Shown here: positions 7,017 to 15,800 of the stretch, piece by piece
Layout: each line of letters begins with the position of its first letter
Position numbering within the stretch: position 1 is the stretch's first letter
NCBI GenBank assembly: GCA_903933735.1
Contig: CAIZLB010000011.1
Span: forward strand, 1-40,284
Origin: an uncultured bacterium
GTDB taxonomy: Bacteria; Patescibacteriota; Minisyncoccia; Phycocordibacterales; CAIZLB01
Direction: 5' to 3'
Length of the DNA stretch: 40,284 nucleotides
Position numbers and translations under genes: made by a program
Notes under the pieces: generated by a model
What the model saw: only the letters and a program-made list of their open reading frames with translations
Database searches by the model: none
What the model was told of the DNA's origin: nothing

Positions 7017-7445
7017 ATGCCATTTATAAACAAAGATATATTATTAGCAGAATTCTTACAAGCTGTACGCAGAAGAATCTTACAATCCCAAAACGAGGAT
7101 GCTAGAATTTTCTTCGATAGCTTCTTAGGAAATCACCTACTTGAAGAGATAAAAGCGGATCTTCCAGACGACTGGAGCGGTTCGTTTAACGCTGGGGATT
7201 TTGACGAACTCTATCCGCTAGTAGCTGAAATACTTTTCGATGCCGCGACCCGAAATGACGGCGAAGGGCATGCAAATATTTACGAAGATGCAAGTGCAGT
7301 CTCTCTCGCTTTTTGCGAAGAGATGAATGAAGTATTCCAATGTTCTGGTAATGAAACCTTTATTTTCATACCTATCAAATCTTTTTCTGAAATTATGATT
7401 GAATCAGGTCGGGCCTTATCAGCAGACCAAGATAGTCAAGGATAG
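7017..7445 (+). CDS. Orphan soluble acidic protein (142 aa)
   Basis: I do not recognise this protein. It is acidic (DLPDDW, DFDELYP, EDASAVSLAFCEEMNE), probably mostly helical, without signal peptide or membrane segment. Its codons end in C or G more often than in the flanking genes and local GC is higher. It is a single gene with its own -35/-10 promoter and a strong GC-rich terminator, the same arrangement as several other orphans in this window. Foreign origin or selection for high expression could both explain the composition. Confidence 0.6.
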   Translation: MPFINKDILLAEFLQAVRRRILQSQNEDARIFFDSFLGNHLLEEIKADLPDDWSGSFNAGDFDELYPLVAEILFDAATRNDGEGHANIYEDASAVSLAFCEEMNEVFQCSGNETFIFIPIKSFSEIMIESGRALSADQDSQG

Positions 7446-7488
7446 ATTATCCCAAAAGAAGACTGATTGATTTCCTGTTCCACACAGG

Positions 7489-7523
7489 GCCACCTCTTGA
7501 CGACACAAGGGTGGCACTTTTTT
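7489..7523 (+). terminator. Intrinsic terminator of the 7017 orphan
   Basis: GCCACC plus CTTG (7489-7499, one bulged T) pair with CAAG plus GGTGGC (7506-7515), followed by ACTTTTTTT. Confidence 0.88.
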
Positions 7524-7573
7524 ATGAATATGAGAATTGAACAATCCCTAACAAACATATATAATTTAATCAC

Positions 7574-7822
7574 ATGAAATCAATAGAAAATATACCAAAT
7601 ATATATACTATACTTGAAAATTTTACAGAAGAATATAATATACCGCCATATGATAGTTATATATCATATTTTGACGTTAAGCCTGTTGGAGAATTAGACG
7701 AAAACATAACAGATGAAAATGAGAAAAATGAACCATGTCTTATAGTAAAACTCAGAGACAAATTACCTCCGGGTTTAGAAATACCAGCTTCATATAGAGG
7801 GACAAGGGTTTTTGTGAGGTGA
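7574..7822 (+). CDS. Hypothetical protein (82 aa)
   Basis: A short acidic protein. The C-terminal half, LIVKLRDKLPPGLEIPASYRGTRVFVR in full, has the alternating pattern of a beta hairpin ending in a short extended strand; PASYRGTRVFV is the most distinctive part. I do not know the family. A promoter is well formed: TTGAAC (7537-7542), 17 bases, TATAAT (7560-7565), then 8 bases to the ATG, so the mRNA is close to leaderless. The stop is TGA, evidence that UGA is not recoded here. Confidence 0.55.
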   Translation: MKSIENIPNIYTILENFTEEYNIPPYDSYISYFDVKPVGELDENITDENEKNEPCLIVKLRDKLPPGLEIPASYRGTRVFVR

Positions 7823-7827
7823 TTGAT

Positions 7828-8274
7828 TTATCTATTATAAACCCTCCCCGCTTTATAATTCTCCACAACCTTTTCACTTGGTTTAAACAAAGGACTTGGT
7901 AGATGATCCAGATCAAACCATTCCCACTTTGTTATCTCATCAGGCTCCATAACTTTAGCCTCACCTTCGAACTTTGTACAAAGTAAACCAATAGTCACAA
8001 AATGAGCATTCGGAACTATATCATTTGAAAGACTTATAACTTCTAAATCCTCTAACTCTATATGAATACCTGTTTCCTCCATAACTTCCCTTTGACCACC
8101 AGCTTCAAAACTCTCACCAAAATCCAGTTTACCACCAGGCATGGTCCAGGTACCTTCACCATTCATAAGACTTTGAGCCTTTTCAGGGTCGACATGTCTT
8201 TGTCCGAGTAGTATCTTATTATCTTTTAATATCATAACACCGAAACCAATTCCCATTTTTTTAGTTGTTTCCAT
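7828..8274 (-). CDS. Nudix hydrolase
   Basis: 148 residues. The Nudix box is intact: G48-x5-E54-x7-R62-E63-V-x-E66-E67-T-G-I, within GGKLDFGESFEAGG and QREVMEETGI. The preceding GTWTMPGG and following WFDLDHLP segments are typical of MutT/ADP-ribose-type Nudix enzymes that cleave nucleoside diphosphates linked to another group. Substrate cannot be told. The frame continues upstream to a TTG near 8349, but a TATAAT ends 6 bases before the ATG at 8274, so the shorter form is chosen. Confidence 0.88.
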   Translation of the reverse strand: METTKKMGIGFGVMILKDNKILLGQRHVDPEKAQSLMNGEGTWTMPGGKLDFGESFEAGGQREVMEETGIHIELEDLEVISLSNDIVPNAHFVTIGLLCTKFEGEAKVMEPDEITKWEWFDLDHLPSPLFKPSEKVVENYKAGRVYNR

Positions 8275-8356
8275 GGGTATATTATATAATATAGGTTTGA
8301 AATAATCGAATTTTCCGGATAGTTGAAAATCTCCCACAAAGATATACAATTAAATC

Positions 8357-8830
8357 ATGATTAATATAAACAAAGACTCTTTAAAAAACTTTATATTAGA
8401 AGCAAGTAGAGCAACTTATGCTTCAGGTAATGAATTTATAAAACAAAAACAAGAAGACGGTTCAACAACTATCGTATACGAGAACAGTGAATACAAATAT
8501 CACGATAACTATTTTGGAGGAGAACCCTATGGAGGAAGAGAGGTTATTTTTAAAGATAATAAACCTATATGGATGATGGTTTATTATGGTTTTGTTTATG
8601 AAAATATCGATAATAAAGAAGTTTACCCATTTCTGACAGAATCACTCAGTAGTTCAACTATCGATATGCCATATAGGGGTCCAGTTATACATATCAGAGA
8701 TAATTGGAAATATGAAAATAAATTTATAGGTGATGTTGATAAATTCTCAGGAACAGAGGAAATATTAAAAGATGGAGCATGTGTTTATGAAGCAAGTTAT
8801 ATAGGTGGTTTTGTGGATGTTACATCTTAG
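8357..8830 (+). CDS. DUF5680 domain protein
   Basis: 157 residues that match the DUF5680 pattern: an N-terminal FILEASRATYASG, then EYKYHDNYFGGEPYGGREVIF, PIWMMVYYGFVY and a C-terminal VYEASYIGGFVDV. The family is widespread, sometimes fused to helix-turn-helix domains, and has no known activity. Here it is the bare domain. TACAAT ends 6 bases before the ATG, so the transcript is probably leaderless. It is convergent with the DUF4105 gene, 11 bases apart. Confidence 0.8.
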   Translation: MININKDSLKNFILEASRATYASGNEFIKQKQEDGSTTIVYENSEYKYHDNYFGGEPYGGREVIFKDNKPIWMMVYYGFVYENIDNKEVYPFLTESLSSSTIDMPYRGPVIHIRDNWKYENKFIGDVDKFSGTEEILKDGACVYEASYIGGFVDVTS

Positions 8831-8841
8831 TTATTAAACCC

Positions 8842-9666
8842 CTACTCCCTAATCTTCACCGAAAAATCCTCCCTACCCCTATACAATCCACCCTTCTCAT
8901 TTACATGATATTTTAAACGAGCCTCTTGAAAAGTAAGATCGGTATCGATCAAACCCAAATCATAAGCCAATATATCAGAATTTGCCGGAAATAATATTCT
9001 AAAATCATACCAAGGTATAATCTTTGACGCTATAAGATTGACATGCTTAACCATATTTGTAGTACATGTATTTATCACAGTATTATAAAACTCTGGTTTT
9101 TCATAAAGTTTATTTACCCTATCTATAATACTCATGAACAATTCTTTGTTTTTTTCTGGACCTGATTTTATCGGATATATATATACTTCATCTTTTCTAT
9201 AATTTACATGAAAATCAACGATATCTCTTTCATCGGCCAAGACATATATGAGTTCATATTGATTCAATAAACCTTTCATGGGATGAAACAACTCCCCCTT
9301 CTCTTTTCTTGTTTCAATGGATACTGATAAGAAAACACCATCTTCAAACTCAAAACTAAAAAAAGTATGAGCTGACCCTGAAATACTTGAAAATGGTTCA
9401 ACTATATACCAAACTTTTTTAAGTTTATTCAAATCATATTTTCTATCATAATAATGTTCTGTGTATGATGTTGTAGAGGAATATCTAAAATCTCTAACAT
9501 TTTTTACATCGACTATATCACCTTCAACAGTAGCATGAGCCAAAACCTTTTGATCATTATTCCAATCCTTATCGTTTGAAGGTTTGATAAATAAATACAT
9601 GCCAACAAAAAACAGTGCGAGGAGGAAAATTACATTAAATATGATCTTGAAAAATAACCTGATCAT
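8842..9666 (-). CDS. Membrane-anchored DUF4105 (Lnb N-terminal-like) protein
   Basis: 274 residues. An N-terminal hydrophobic helix (about 7-27) anchors a domain outside the membrane. That domain shows the DUF4105 landmarks: VKNVRDFRYSS, a HTFFSFEFEDG strand, SVSIETRKEKGE, YELIYVLADERDIV, then FYNTVINTCTTNM. The conserved Cys in NTCTTN and the His in HTFF suggest a papain-like (NlpC/P60-related) hydrolase arrangement, which is inference from family knowledge. Substrate unknown. TGGTAAAAT lies about 10 bases before the ATG. Confidence 0.78.
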   Translation of the reverse strand: MIRLFFKIIFNVIFLLALFFVGMYLFIKPSNDKDWNNDQKVLAHATVEGDIVDVKNVRDFRYSSTTSYTEHYYDRKYDLNKLKKVWYIVEPFSSISGSAHTFFSFEFEDGVFLSVSIETRKEKGELFHPMKGLLNQYELIYVLADERDIVDFHVNYRKDEVYIYPIKSGPEKNKELFMSIIDRVNKLYEKPEFYNTVINTCTTNMVKHVNLIASKIIPWYDFRILFPANSDILAYDLGLIDTDLTFQEARLKYHVNEKGGLYRGREDFSVKIRE

Positions 9667-9695
9667 GATACAAGTAATTTTACCATATACTTAAC

Positions 9696-10556
9696 CTATA
9701 CCCCAATACACCATCTACCATTATGTCTAAATGCGGGAATGGTTTGTCTCTTAGCTTTATTGTATATATTATTTTTATCAAGATTAATATCAAGAGCATG
9801 TTTACTCAAGGATACAATATTTTTTCCTTCCAAATAAGCGATTCTTTTATTTAATGATTCCATAACAGCTAAGACCAACATTTTTTCAAAAATATCAATG
9901 TTTTCATCTAAATCATATTTTTTAAAAGATTCATAATACTCTTTTTTATCTATATCTCTAATAATTACCTGAGGAAAACCAGTATCAAGTAAAAGTAAGT
10001 TTATGATGACTCTACCTATACGACCATTACCATCACAAAAAGGATGTATACGCTCAAATTCTAAGTGAAATCTAGCTATCTTTTCCAAGACATAATTATA
10101 TGTATTGTGTTTATAATGTGATATATTTTTTTCAATCAAATCTTCTACATCTTCCGGATTTGGCGCTATATGCTTACCAACTCTAACAAATTCACCTTTG
10201 ATCCTAAATCTTCCTGCAATTTTATCGTCAATATTATCAATAAGCATTTTATGTAGAAATAATATGTTTTCCCTGTTTAAACGTAAATTATTTTTAAGAA
10301 ATTTATTAACTCTTGCTAGATTTTTAGCTTCAAATACCTCTCTGAGATTGAAACTTTTTTCCATATCTAATTCTGCCAATATCTGTTCGGTTTCTAATAA
10401 AGTCAAAGTTGAATTTTCTATAGCATTCGAATTATACACAGCTTCAGCTATTTCATTTTCATCAATCAAATCAAGCAGTTTTTCCTTATTTTGCTTTAAT
10501 TTATCATATCTTCTCTTTAAAACAGATATTTTGTTTTTGTAAAAATCGTTAATCAT
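9696..10556 (-). CDS. Fic-domain protein with built-in inhibitory helix and C-terminal DNA-binding-like domain
   Basis: 286 residues. The Fic core motif HPFCDGNGRIGR (171-182) is complete, so transfer of AMP to a protein hydroxyl is expected. The inhibitory motif S43-x3-E47-N48 in YNSNAIENSTLTLLE lies N-terminal to the core, as in class II Fic proteins that hold themselves off. Residues 247-286 (SLSKHALDI, NNIYNKAKRQTIPAF, HNGRWCI) look like an excisionase/MerR-type helix-turn-helix. The gene has a consensus promoter, TTGACA-16-TATACT, 9 bases before the ATG, wrapped by four symmetric copies of TTAACGAT. Self-repression by its own DNA-binding tail is a reasonable inference. Confidence 0.9.
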   Translation of the reverse strand: MINDFYKNKISVLKRRYDKLKQNKEKLLDLIDENEIAEAVYNSNAIENSTLTLLETEQILAELDMEKSFNLREVFEAKNLARVNKFLKNNLRLNRENILFLHKMLIDNIDDKIAGRFRIKGEFVRVGKHIAPNPEDVEDLIEKNISHYKHNTYNYVLEKIARFHLEFERIHPFCDGNGRIGRVIINLLLLDTGFPQVIIRDIDKKEYYESFKKYDLDENIDIFEKMLVLAVMESLNKRIAYLEGKNIVSLSKHALDINLDKNNIYNKAKRQTIPAFRHNGRWCIGV

Positions 10557-10635
10557 TATGTATTTAGTATACTTATTAACGATAAATTGTCAATAAATCG
10601 TTAACAATACCCTAGATTATGCACTTATTAACGAT
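10545..10635. promoter_or_regulatory. Four-site symmetric operator upstream of fic
   Basis: The octamer TTAACGAT occurs four times in alternating orientation: reverse at 10545-10552, forward at 10576-10583, reverse at 10597-10604, forward at 10628-10635. Centre-to-centre distances are 31, 21 and 31 bases, close to 3, 2 and 3 helical turns, and the whole array is symmetric about 10590. The first copy overlaps the fic start codon region. The longer ACTTATTAACGAT is repeated exactly at 10571-10583 and 10623-10635. Confidence 0.75.
10566..10593 (-). promoter_or_regulatory. fic promoter
   Basis: On the minus strand TTGACA (10593-10588) is followed after 16 bases by TATACT (10571-10566), then 9 bases to the ATG. 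Operator copies lie in the spacer and just upstream of the -35. Confidence 0.8.
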
Positions 10636-10652
10636 TTTACTCATACCTCAAA
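10635..10652 (+). repeat. 18-bp direct repeat, left copy
   Basis: TTTTACTCATACCTCAAA, identical to 11150-11167. The two copies are 515 bases apart and flank the small exported-protein gene at 10774-11097 with its promoter and terminator. Confidence 0.85.
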
Positions 10653-10716
10653 CTCTAGGGTTACAGTTTTATGTTTTGTTCATTTTGAATCTACTATAAT
10701 GATCCAGCACGAAATA

Positions 10717-10745
10717 TCGACATAATAAATATAACCTGATATAGT
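10717..10745 (+). promoter_or_regulatory. Promoter of the small exported protein at 10774
   Basis: TCGACA (10717-10722), a 17-base spacer and TATAGT (10740-10745). The leader of about 25 bases is A-rich (AGCAAGACCAAAAAATAAA) and has no Shine-Dalgarno sequence. Confidence 0.6.
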
Positions 10746-10773
10746 ATAAAAGTTAGCAAGACCAAAAAATAAA

Positions 10774-11097
10774 ATGAAAATTCTGACCCTTCTACTCTTA
10801 GTATTTATCAGCAATGTCGCCTACGGTAGCCTGACAAGATATGACCAATTTCAAGGTAAATTCACTCAAAAATCTGATGGTAAGGAGGTAATCATCCCTG
10901 AGCCTGAAGAGCGCATGGCCGAGATGGATACCATAAGACCAAAGCCGGGTACATACATCCTAGACAACCCTGATGTTATCGATAAAAGGATTGAGAGTCA
11001 GGGGAAAAAAGTAGTGAGTCGTACGTCATTGATGTTATATAAAGCATGTACTGTCATACTGGTCCTAAGTCTACTATTTGGACCCAAACGAAAGTAG
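10774..11097 (+). CDS. Small exported, membrane-anchored protein (family member 1)
   Basis: 107 residues. Residues 1-18 form a signal peptide (MKILTLLLLVFISNVAYG) with a likely cut before SLTRYDQF. The exported part is hydrophilic and ends with PKPGTYILDNPDVIDKRIESQGK; a C-terminal hydrophobic helix (about 87-102) is followed by PKRK. The same plan and the motif PGTYIL-x2-P-x-V are found in the protein at 35149-35493, and the plan again at 39907-40167. The exposed part would lie outside the membrane with a short cytoplasmic tail. Function unknown. It is monocistronic with its own promoter and terminator, and is flanked by 18-bp direct repeats. Confidence 0.72.
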   Translation: MKILTLLLLVFISNVAYGSLTRYDQFQGKFTQKSDGKEVIIPEPEERMAEMDTIRPKPGTYILDNPDVIDKRIESQGKKVVSRTSLMLYKACTVILVLSLLFGPKRK

Positions 11098-11117
11098 GGT
11101 ATCAATCATTTCAAATC

Positions 11118-11153
11118 GATCCGCGACACCTCGTCCGCGGATCATTTTCTTTT
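11118..11153 (+). terminator. Intrinsic terminator after 11097
   Basis: GATCCGCG (11118-11125) pairs perfectly with CGCGGATC (11136-11143) around a 10-base loop, followed by ATTTTCTTTT. Confidence 0.88.
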
Positions 11154-11167
11154 ACTCATACCTCAAA
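11150..11167 (+). repeat. 18-bp direct repeat, right copy
   Basis: TTTTACTCATACCTCAAA, identical to 10635-10652. It overlaps the T run of the preceding terminator. Confidence 0.85.
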
Positions 11168-11226
11168 AGTTGATTTTAACCCTAAAGTATTGACCTATTC
11201 CTGACTATTTACAACACATCTATTAT

Positions 11227-11505
11227 ATGGTACTTTTTGTAAGTAAAAATACAGAACATATGAACATATCAGCACTTTTTATACATGACAACGAAGGAGT
11301 ACCTGCTTATTTCATAACACTGATACCAGAAAATAGTAAGGAAATAAAGGTTTTAAATACAATGATTGAAGAAAGGAGGGATAGGAAACTTATACATCCA
11401 TCTATTAAGATCGATTCCTGGATTCCAGGCGGTCATCTTGTTAGTTTCAAGATTTCATTCATAGCTATAAATCGCTCAAGGTTACATAACAATGTAGGTG
11501 ACTAG
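11227..11505 (+). CDS. Hypothetical small protein (92 aa)
   Basis: I do not recognise this protein. It has no clear signal peptide; the pattern of short hydrophobic stretches (MNISALFIHDN, VPAYFITLIP, HLVSFKISFIAIN) suggests a small beta-rich fold. The start is uncertain: TATTAT (11221-11226) abuts the ATG at 11227, so the transcript may start inside the frame and the ATG at 11260 (MNISALF) may be used. A strong terminator directly after the stop supports a real transcription unit. Confidence 0.5.
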   Translation: MVLFVSKNTEHMNISALFIHDNEGVPAYFITLIPENSKEIKVLNTMIEERRDRKLIHPSIKIDSWIPGGHLVSFKISFIAINRSRLHNNVGD

Positions 11506-11508
11506 GAG

Positions 11509-11537
11509 GCCCCCGGATTTTTCCGCGGGGCTTTTTT
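11509..11537 (+). terminator. Intrinsic terminator after 11505
   Basis: GCCCCCGG (11509-11516) pairs with CCGCGGGGC (11523-11531, one bulged C) around ATTTTT, followed by six T. Confidence 0.88.
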
Positions 11538-11547
11538 ACTGCCCATA

Positions 11548-12813
11548 TTACTCCCTACCAGCTAGATATCCTGTAGTCCAACAGATCTGCAAACTATATC
11601 CACCCGAAGGTCTGTCTATATTGAGTAGGTCACCTATTATATAAAGATTATTTATTATCTTAGATTTCATATTTTTAAAATCTATCTCTTTAAGATCCAC
11701 TCCGCCGTCAGAAACTATTGCATCATTTTCATCCAATAAACCATGTATGTTTATTTTGACATTTTTAATATTTTCTATAAGAATAATCCTCATCTCTTTC
11801 GTGACAGCATTACCTACAATATCTTCACTTATCTTTGAATTTTGTAAAATGATAGAAGTTAGATTTTTATTAATCAATTCAGACAATATATTTACAATCT
11901 TTTTCTTGGGATTATTCTGAAACAAATCCGTCAATGTTTTATTTAATGTGCCATGATCAAGTCCTGACATGATATCTATACCTACATATACTTTTTGTTT
12001 TTTATCCAAACTCTCACCTATCTCTTTACTCATATTTAAAATAGTTGGTCCTGACACCCCAAAATGTGTAAACAATATCTTTCCTTTTTTTGATATAACT
12101 TTTTTATCATCGACAAATAAATTTATCTTTATATCCTGCAAAGCTAAACCTTGTATTTTTTTTATCCAAGCCTCATTGCTTCGAAGAGGCACAAGTGAGG
12201 CTTTGGGCTCAAATACACAATGTCCCATATCTTTAAGCCATGAAAAAGCATCACCCGTAGACCCTGTTTCTGGATGAGAAGTTCCTCCTGTTGCCAATAT
12301 ATATCTTTTAGCTTTATATATAATCTTCTTTTTATTAATCTCAATTTCAACTCCATCTATGTTTTTACTATCATGAATAATATTTGTAACTTTAGCATTA
12401 GACAAAACTTCAACACCTCTGTTATTCAATTCTTTAAATAAAACGTTATAAACACTACGAGCTGAGTCACTTACAGGAAATACGCGACCATATTCTTCAA
12501 CTTTGGTTGGCATATTTCTTTTATTAAAAAAATCCAAAGTATCTTTTACACTGTATTGTGTAAAAGCAGAATACAAAAACTGTTCAGCTTGTTTATAATT
12601 TTTTAATAATTTACGAAGATCTAATTCGTGATTAGTAAGGTTACATCTCCCCCCGCCCGTGATCAAAAGTTTTTTACCAAGTATATTATTTTTTTCTATA
12701 ATCAAAACTTTTTTGTTTTTAGAAATAGAAGAAGCCGCCATCATTCCTGAAGCACCACCACCGATTATTATAGTGTCGTATACAGTATCTATCACAGAAT
12801 TATTTGATTTCAT
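11548..12813 (-). CDS. FAD-dependent oxidoreductase of the HI0933/YhiN (BaiN-like) family
   Basis: 421 residues, full length for the family. The N-terminal Rossmann motif is IIIGGGASGMMAAS, followed by VLIIEKNNILGKKLLITGGGRCNLTN, of which LITGGGRCNLTN is the family signature. ILATGGTSHPETGSTGDAF and the C-terminal GGYSLQICWTTGYLAG complete the FAD-binding frame. These cytosolic flavoproteins are widespread; the physiological substrate of most is unknown. The first 14 bases overlap the end of the large membrane-protein gene upstream, so the two are probably cotranscribed and coupled. Confidence 0.92.
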   Translation of the reverse strand: MKSNNSVIDTVYDTIIIGGGASGMMAASSISKNKKVLIIEKNNILGKKLLITGGGRCNLTNHELDLRKLLKNYKQAEQFLYSAFTQYSVKDTLDFFNKRNMPTKVEEYGRVFPVSDSARSVYNVLFKELNNRGVEVLSNAKVTNIIHDSKNIDGVEIEINKKKIIYKAKRYILATGGTSHPETGSTGDAFSWLKDMGHCVFEPKASLVPLRSNEAWIKKIQGLALQDIKINLFVDDKKVISKKGKILFTHFGVSGPTILNMSKEIGESLDKKQKVYVGIDIMSGLDHGTLNKTLTDLFQNNPKKKIVNILSELINKNLTSIILQNSKISEDIVGNAVTKEMRIILIENIKNVKINIHGLLDENDAIVSDGGVDLKEIDFKNMKSKIINNLYIIGDLLNIDRPSGGYSLQICWTTGYLAGRE

Positions 12814-15800
12814 CTATTTGATCATGCTTATTTTTCTTCATCCAAAAGAATCCAAATACACCTATAAGTACAATAAATATTATTAAACCAAAATTCAATA
12901 ATACTTTATTTTTCTCTCCGAATGGAATAATATTTTTCGCTGGTACATATTCTGGATTCTTTATAAGGCCTTGATATTGCACAATCTGTGGCGTCACTTC
13001 TTCAAAATAATTAATTATACTTTTTATATCATATATAGGTGATAATTCTATATTGTTACCAACTATTATTTTAAGATCATTTACATTGACACCGTTATCT
13101 ATCTTGAAAATAACTCCAGTATTTTGAATCTTAATCTGAGCAGTTTTTGATACGTTCAAAGGTTTATTGTTATTATTTTGAATAATAACTTTAAAACTTT
13201 TATAAGTCGATACAGGTATACCTATATTCAATTTTTCACCTTTATATATAGGCGAATCTATTCTATAGATACTTGTATTTGAAATATTAAACCAATTCAC
13301 ATCATCATTTGAGCCTTGTATAACTGTATTTCTGTTAAAATTTTTATCATCAGAATCAACCTTAAGTATCAAGCTTTCAACATCTATACCCCCTTCAAAA
13401 ACTATTTCAGACTTATCATTGTTTACAATATTACTTAATAATTTTATATCTTTATATATAAGAAGATTATCGAATACAAAGTTACCAGATAAATAATCTT
13501 TGACTTTAAAACCTAAGACTTTATTTTCTCCTTTGATGTATTTAACCTGGGCTGATCGTATTGAAACTTTATTATTTACTTTTATATTTTTATCAAAATC
13601 AACATCATCTATTAACTCTAATTTGATATATCTTGATGATATTCCAGAAAGATTAATATCAAGTTTTTCTACAGTAAAATTATCTTTATCTGTATAGTTG
13701 TAAATAACATTTTTCTGTTCAAACTCTCTCCAGGTTGGACTACCGGCAGTTAAAAAAGTGTCAGAGATAAAAACCTTTACTTTTTTTCTAAAATTGACAG
13801 AGTTTGCATCCGTAGTCAAATATAGATTATTGTACAAGACCCCTTCTCTATTTGTGTCTATAACTAATACCCTTTTATTATCTCGAGTTAAACTATTTTC
13901 AAGTATCTTAACATCATTTCTTTCTTCTTGTATATTCTGTGTATTTTGATTTGATTTGACCAATATATAAGGTATCTCATTTTTATCTTTATCTATTATT
14001 CTAATATCACTAAGATCGTTTTTTTTTGATAGGTTCACAATATCTTTGTCTACAGGCAAAACATATAGATTTTGATTATCTACAGTGTTACTGTTGACTG
14101 ATATTTCCAATGTCTTAAGATTGGCGACGTCTGTCCAATTTTTTATATCTATAACCTTAGCGTATGTTTTTGCAGACAGAAACATAGAGGTCATCATGAG
14201 AAGAAAGAGACCGGCCTTTGCTATGTCTATCTTTTTATTTTTAGAAAGATATAGATACGAAATAATGAGCAGAGCAATACCAAAGCCGACAAATGTTATT
14301 ATTCTGTAAACCGGACCCGTTTCCCAAGTTAAAGTCATAAGTAATATTGAAGTTATTACAAGAGTTACTATACCCATATTTCTGATTGTTTTATTTTTGT
14401 TTACCAAACCGAATACAAAATATATTATGGTCATGAATATGAAGAGCAACATTTGCATAAATGTAGTAGTTTTACGTACAGAATTTATCTCTGAATACTG
14501 TTTCTCATATTTGGACATGTCATAATTCTGATTATAATTGTATTTATCATAATCACCCTCCAATTTTCTATCAAGATCCCTCTGTATATTTATTTCTTTA
14601 TTTATGACATCGATCTTATATCGCCCGAAACTATTTATTTCAACTGATGTTAAAAATACAAACATTATTTGACCGATAACTATCAATGCAAAAGCTGTTT
14701 TATTTATCATTGCTTTAAAATGTACATCTTCAGAATCAGAAACAGTGTTATACCATATATATGCAACGATGTTGATCAACAAGAATACCGCAAACCATAC
14801 TATATAAGATTGATTTAAGAAAATATGACCATTTTTGAGAACTGATTCATATATACCAAAATTGATCATATGAACAATACCGGACAATATGGCTATAAAT
14901 CCAAGCACATACATGACTGACTTGTTTTTAAAATCTTTCAACATACTTAGAGATGACAAAACCACACCTTCCAAAAACCACATCATAGTGACAAGCGGAC
15001 CATCGAACTGAAGCGGTACAGCAATACTTATTATCAATATAGCGATAACAAAATGAGTTAATGATATAACATGATCAGAAGTCTTTGTAATAGAACGTAA
15101 CAACATATACACAACAAAATGAAACACTCCAAGTATTGCAACAAAATATCCGACATAATCAAACAAGACAGTGGTTGCTATTAAGTCATAAAATATAAAT
15201 AGATATACAGCTGTATTTAAAACAGTAAGGATCACGGTCTTATTATATTTTTCAATCTTTATTTTTTTGAAATCTTGCATCAAGAATATAATCAGATATT
15301 GCAGACCGTATATTGTTGAAAATATAAATAACACATTTTTACTTATATCCGCAGACATAATAGAAGTGAATATTGCCCAAGTAAAGATGAATCCAATCAC
15401 AGAACTCCCTATCCAGTCTTTTTTTATTGAGATAAATATTATGGCAATATTCAAAATCAAGACATAGAACATTAATCCAATGAGATTATCCACTCCCAAG
15501 CCAAAAGTGTCTAATCCAACAAGAAAAGATACAGCATACGCACCTAATGTTCCTAAAGTAAAAGGCAATCTATCATTTTCTTGTATCGAGATCATTATAG
15601 ATACAGCAAGCACAGCAGCAACAATTCCAAGTGTTACTGGTAAAGAAACTATATTGAAAAGCATGTACCCGATAAATAAGGTTAAGAAAAATATTATAAA
15701 TGAACCTCCGCGGAGAAGATTTATATAGTTAATATGAGTTTTATTCTTTTGTTTCAAATACTCAGCAATAGATAATAGAATTATACCGAACAATAATCCA

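Noticed and set aside
7820-7822. Reassigned UGA codon as in some patescibacterial lineages
   Set aside because: UGA ends the 7574 gene and the 39782 microprotein frame, and no conserved gene here has internal UGA.
13500-15728. Several open frames on the plus strand inside the DUF2339 gene
   Set aside because: They are antisense shadows of a long, clearly coding membrane protein; none has a recognisable protein pattern or promoter.
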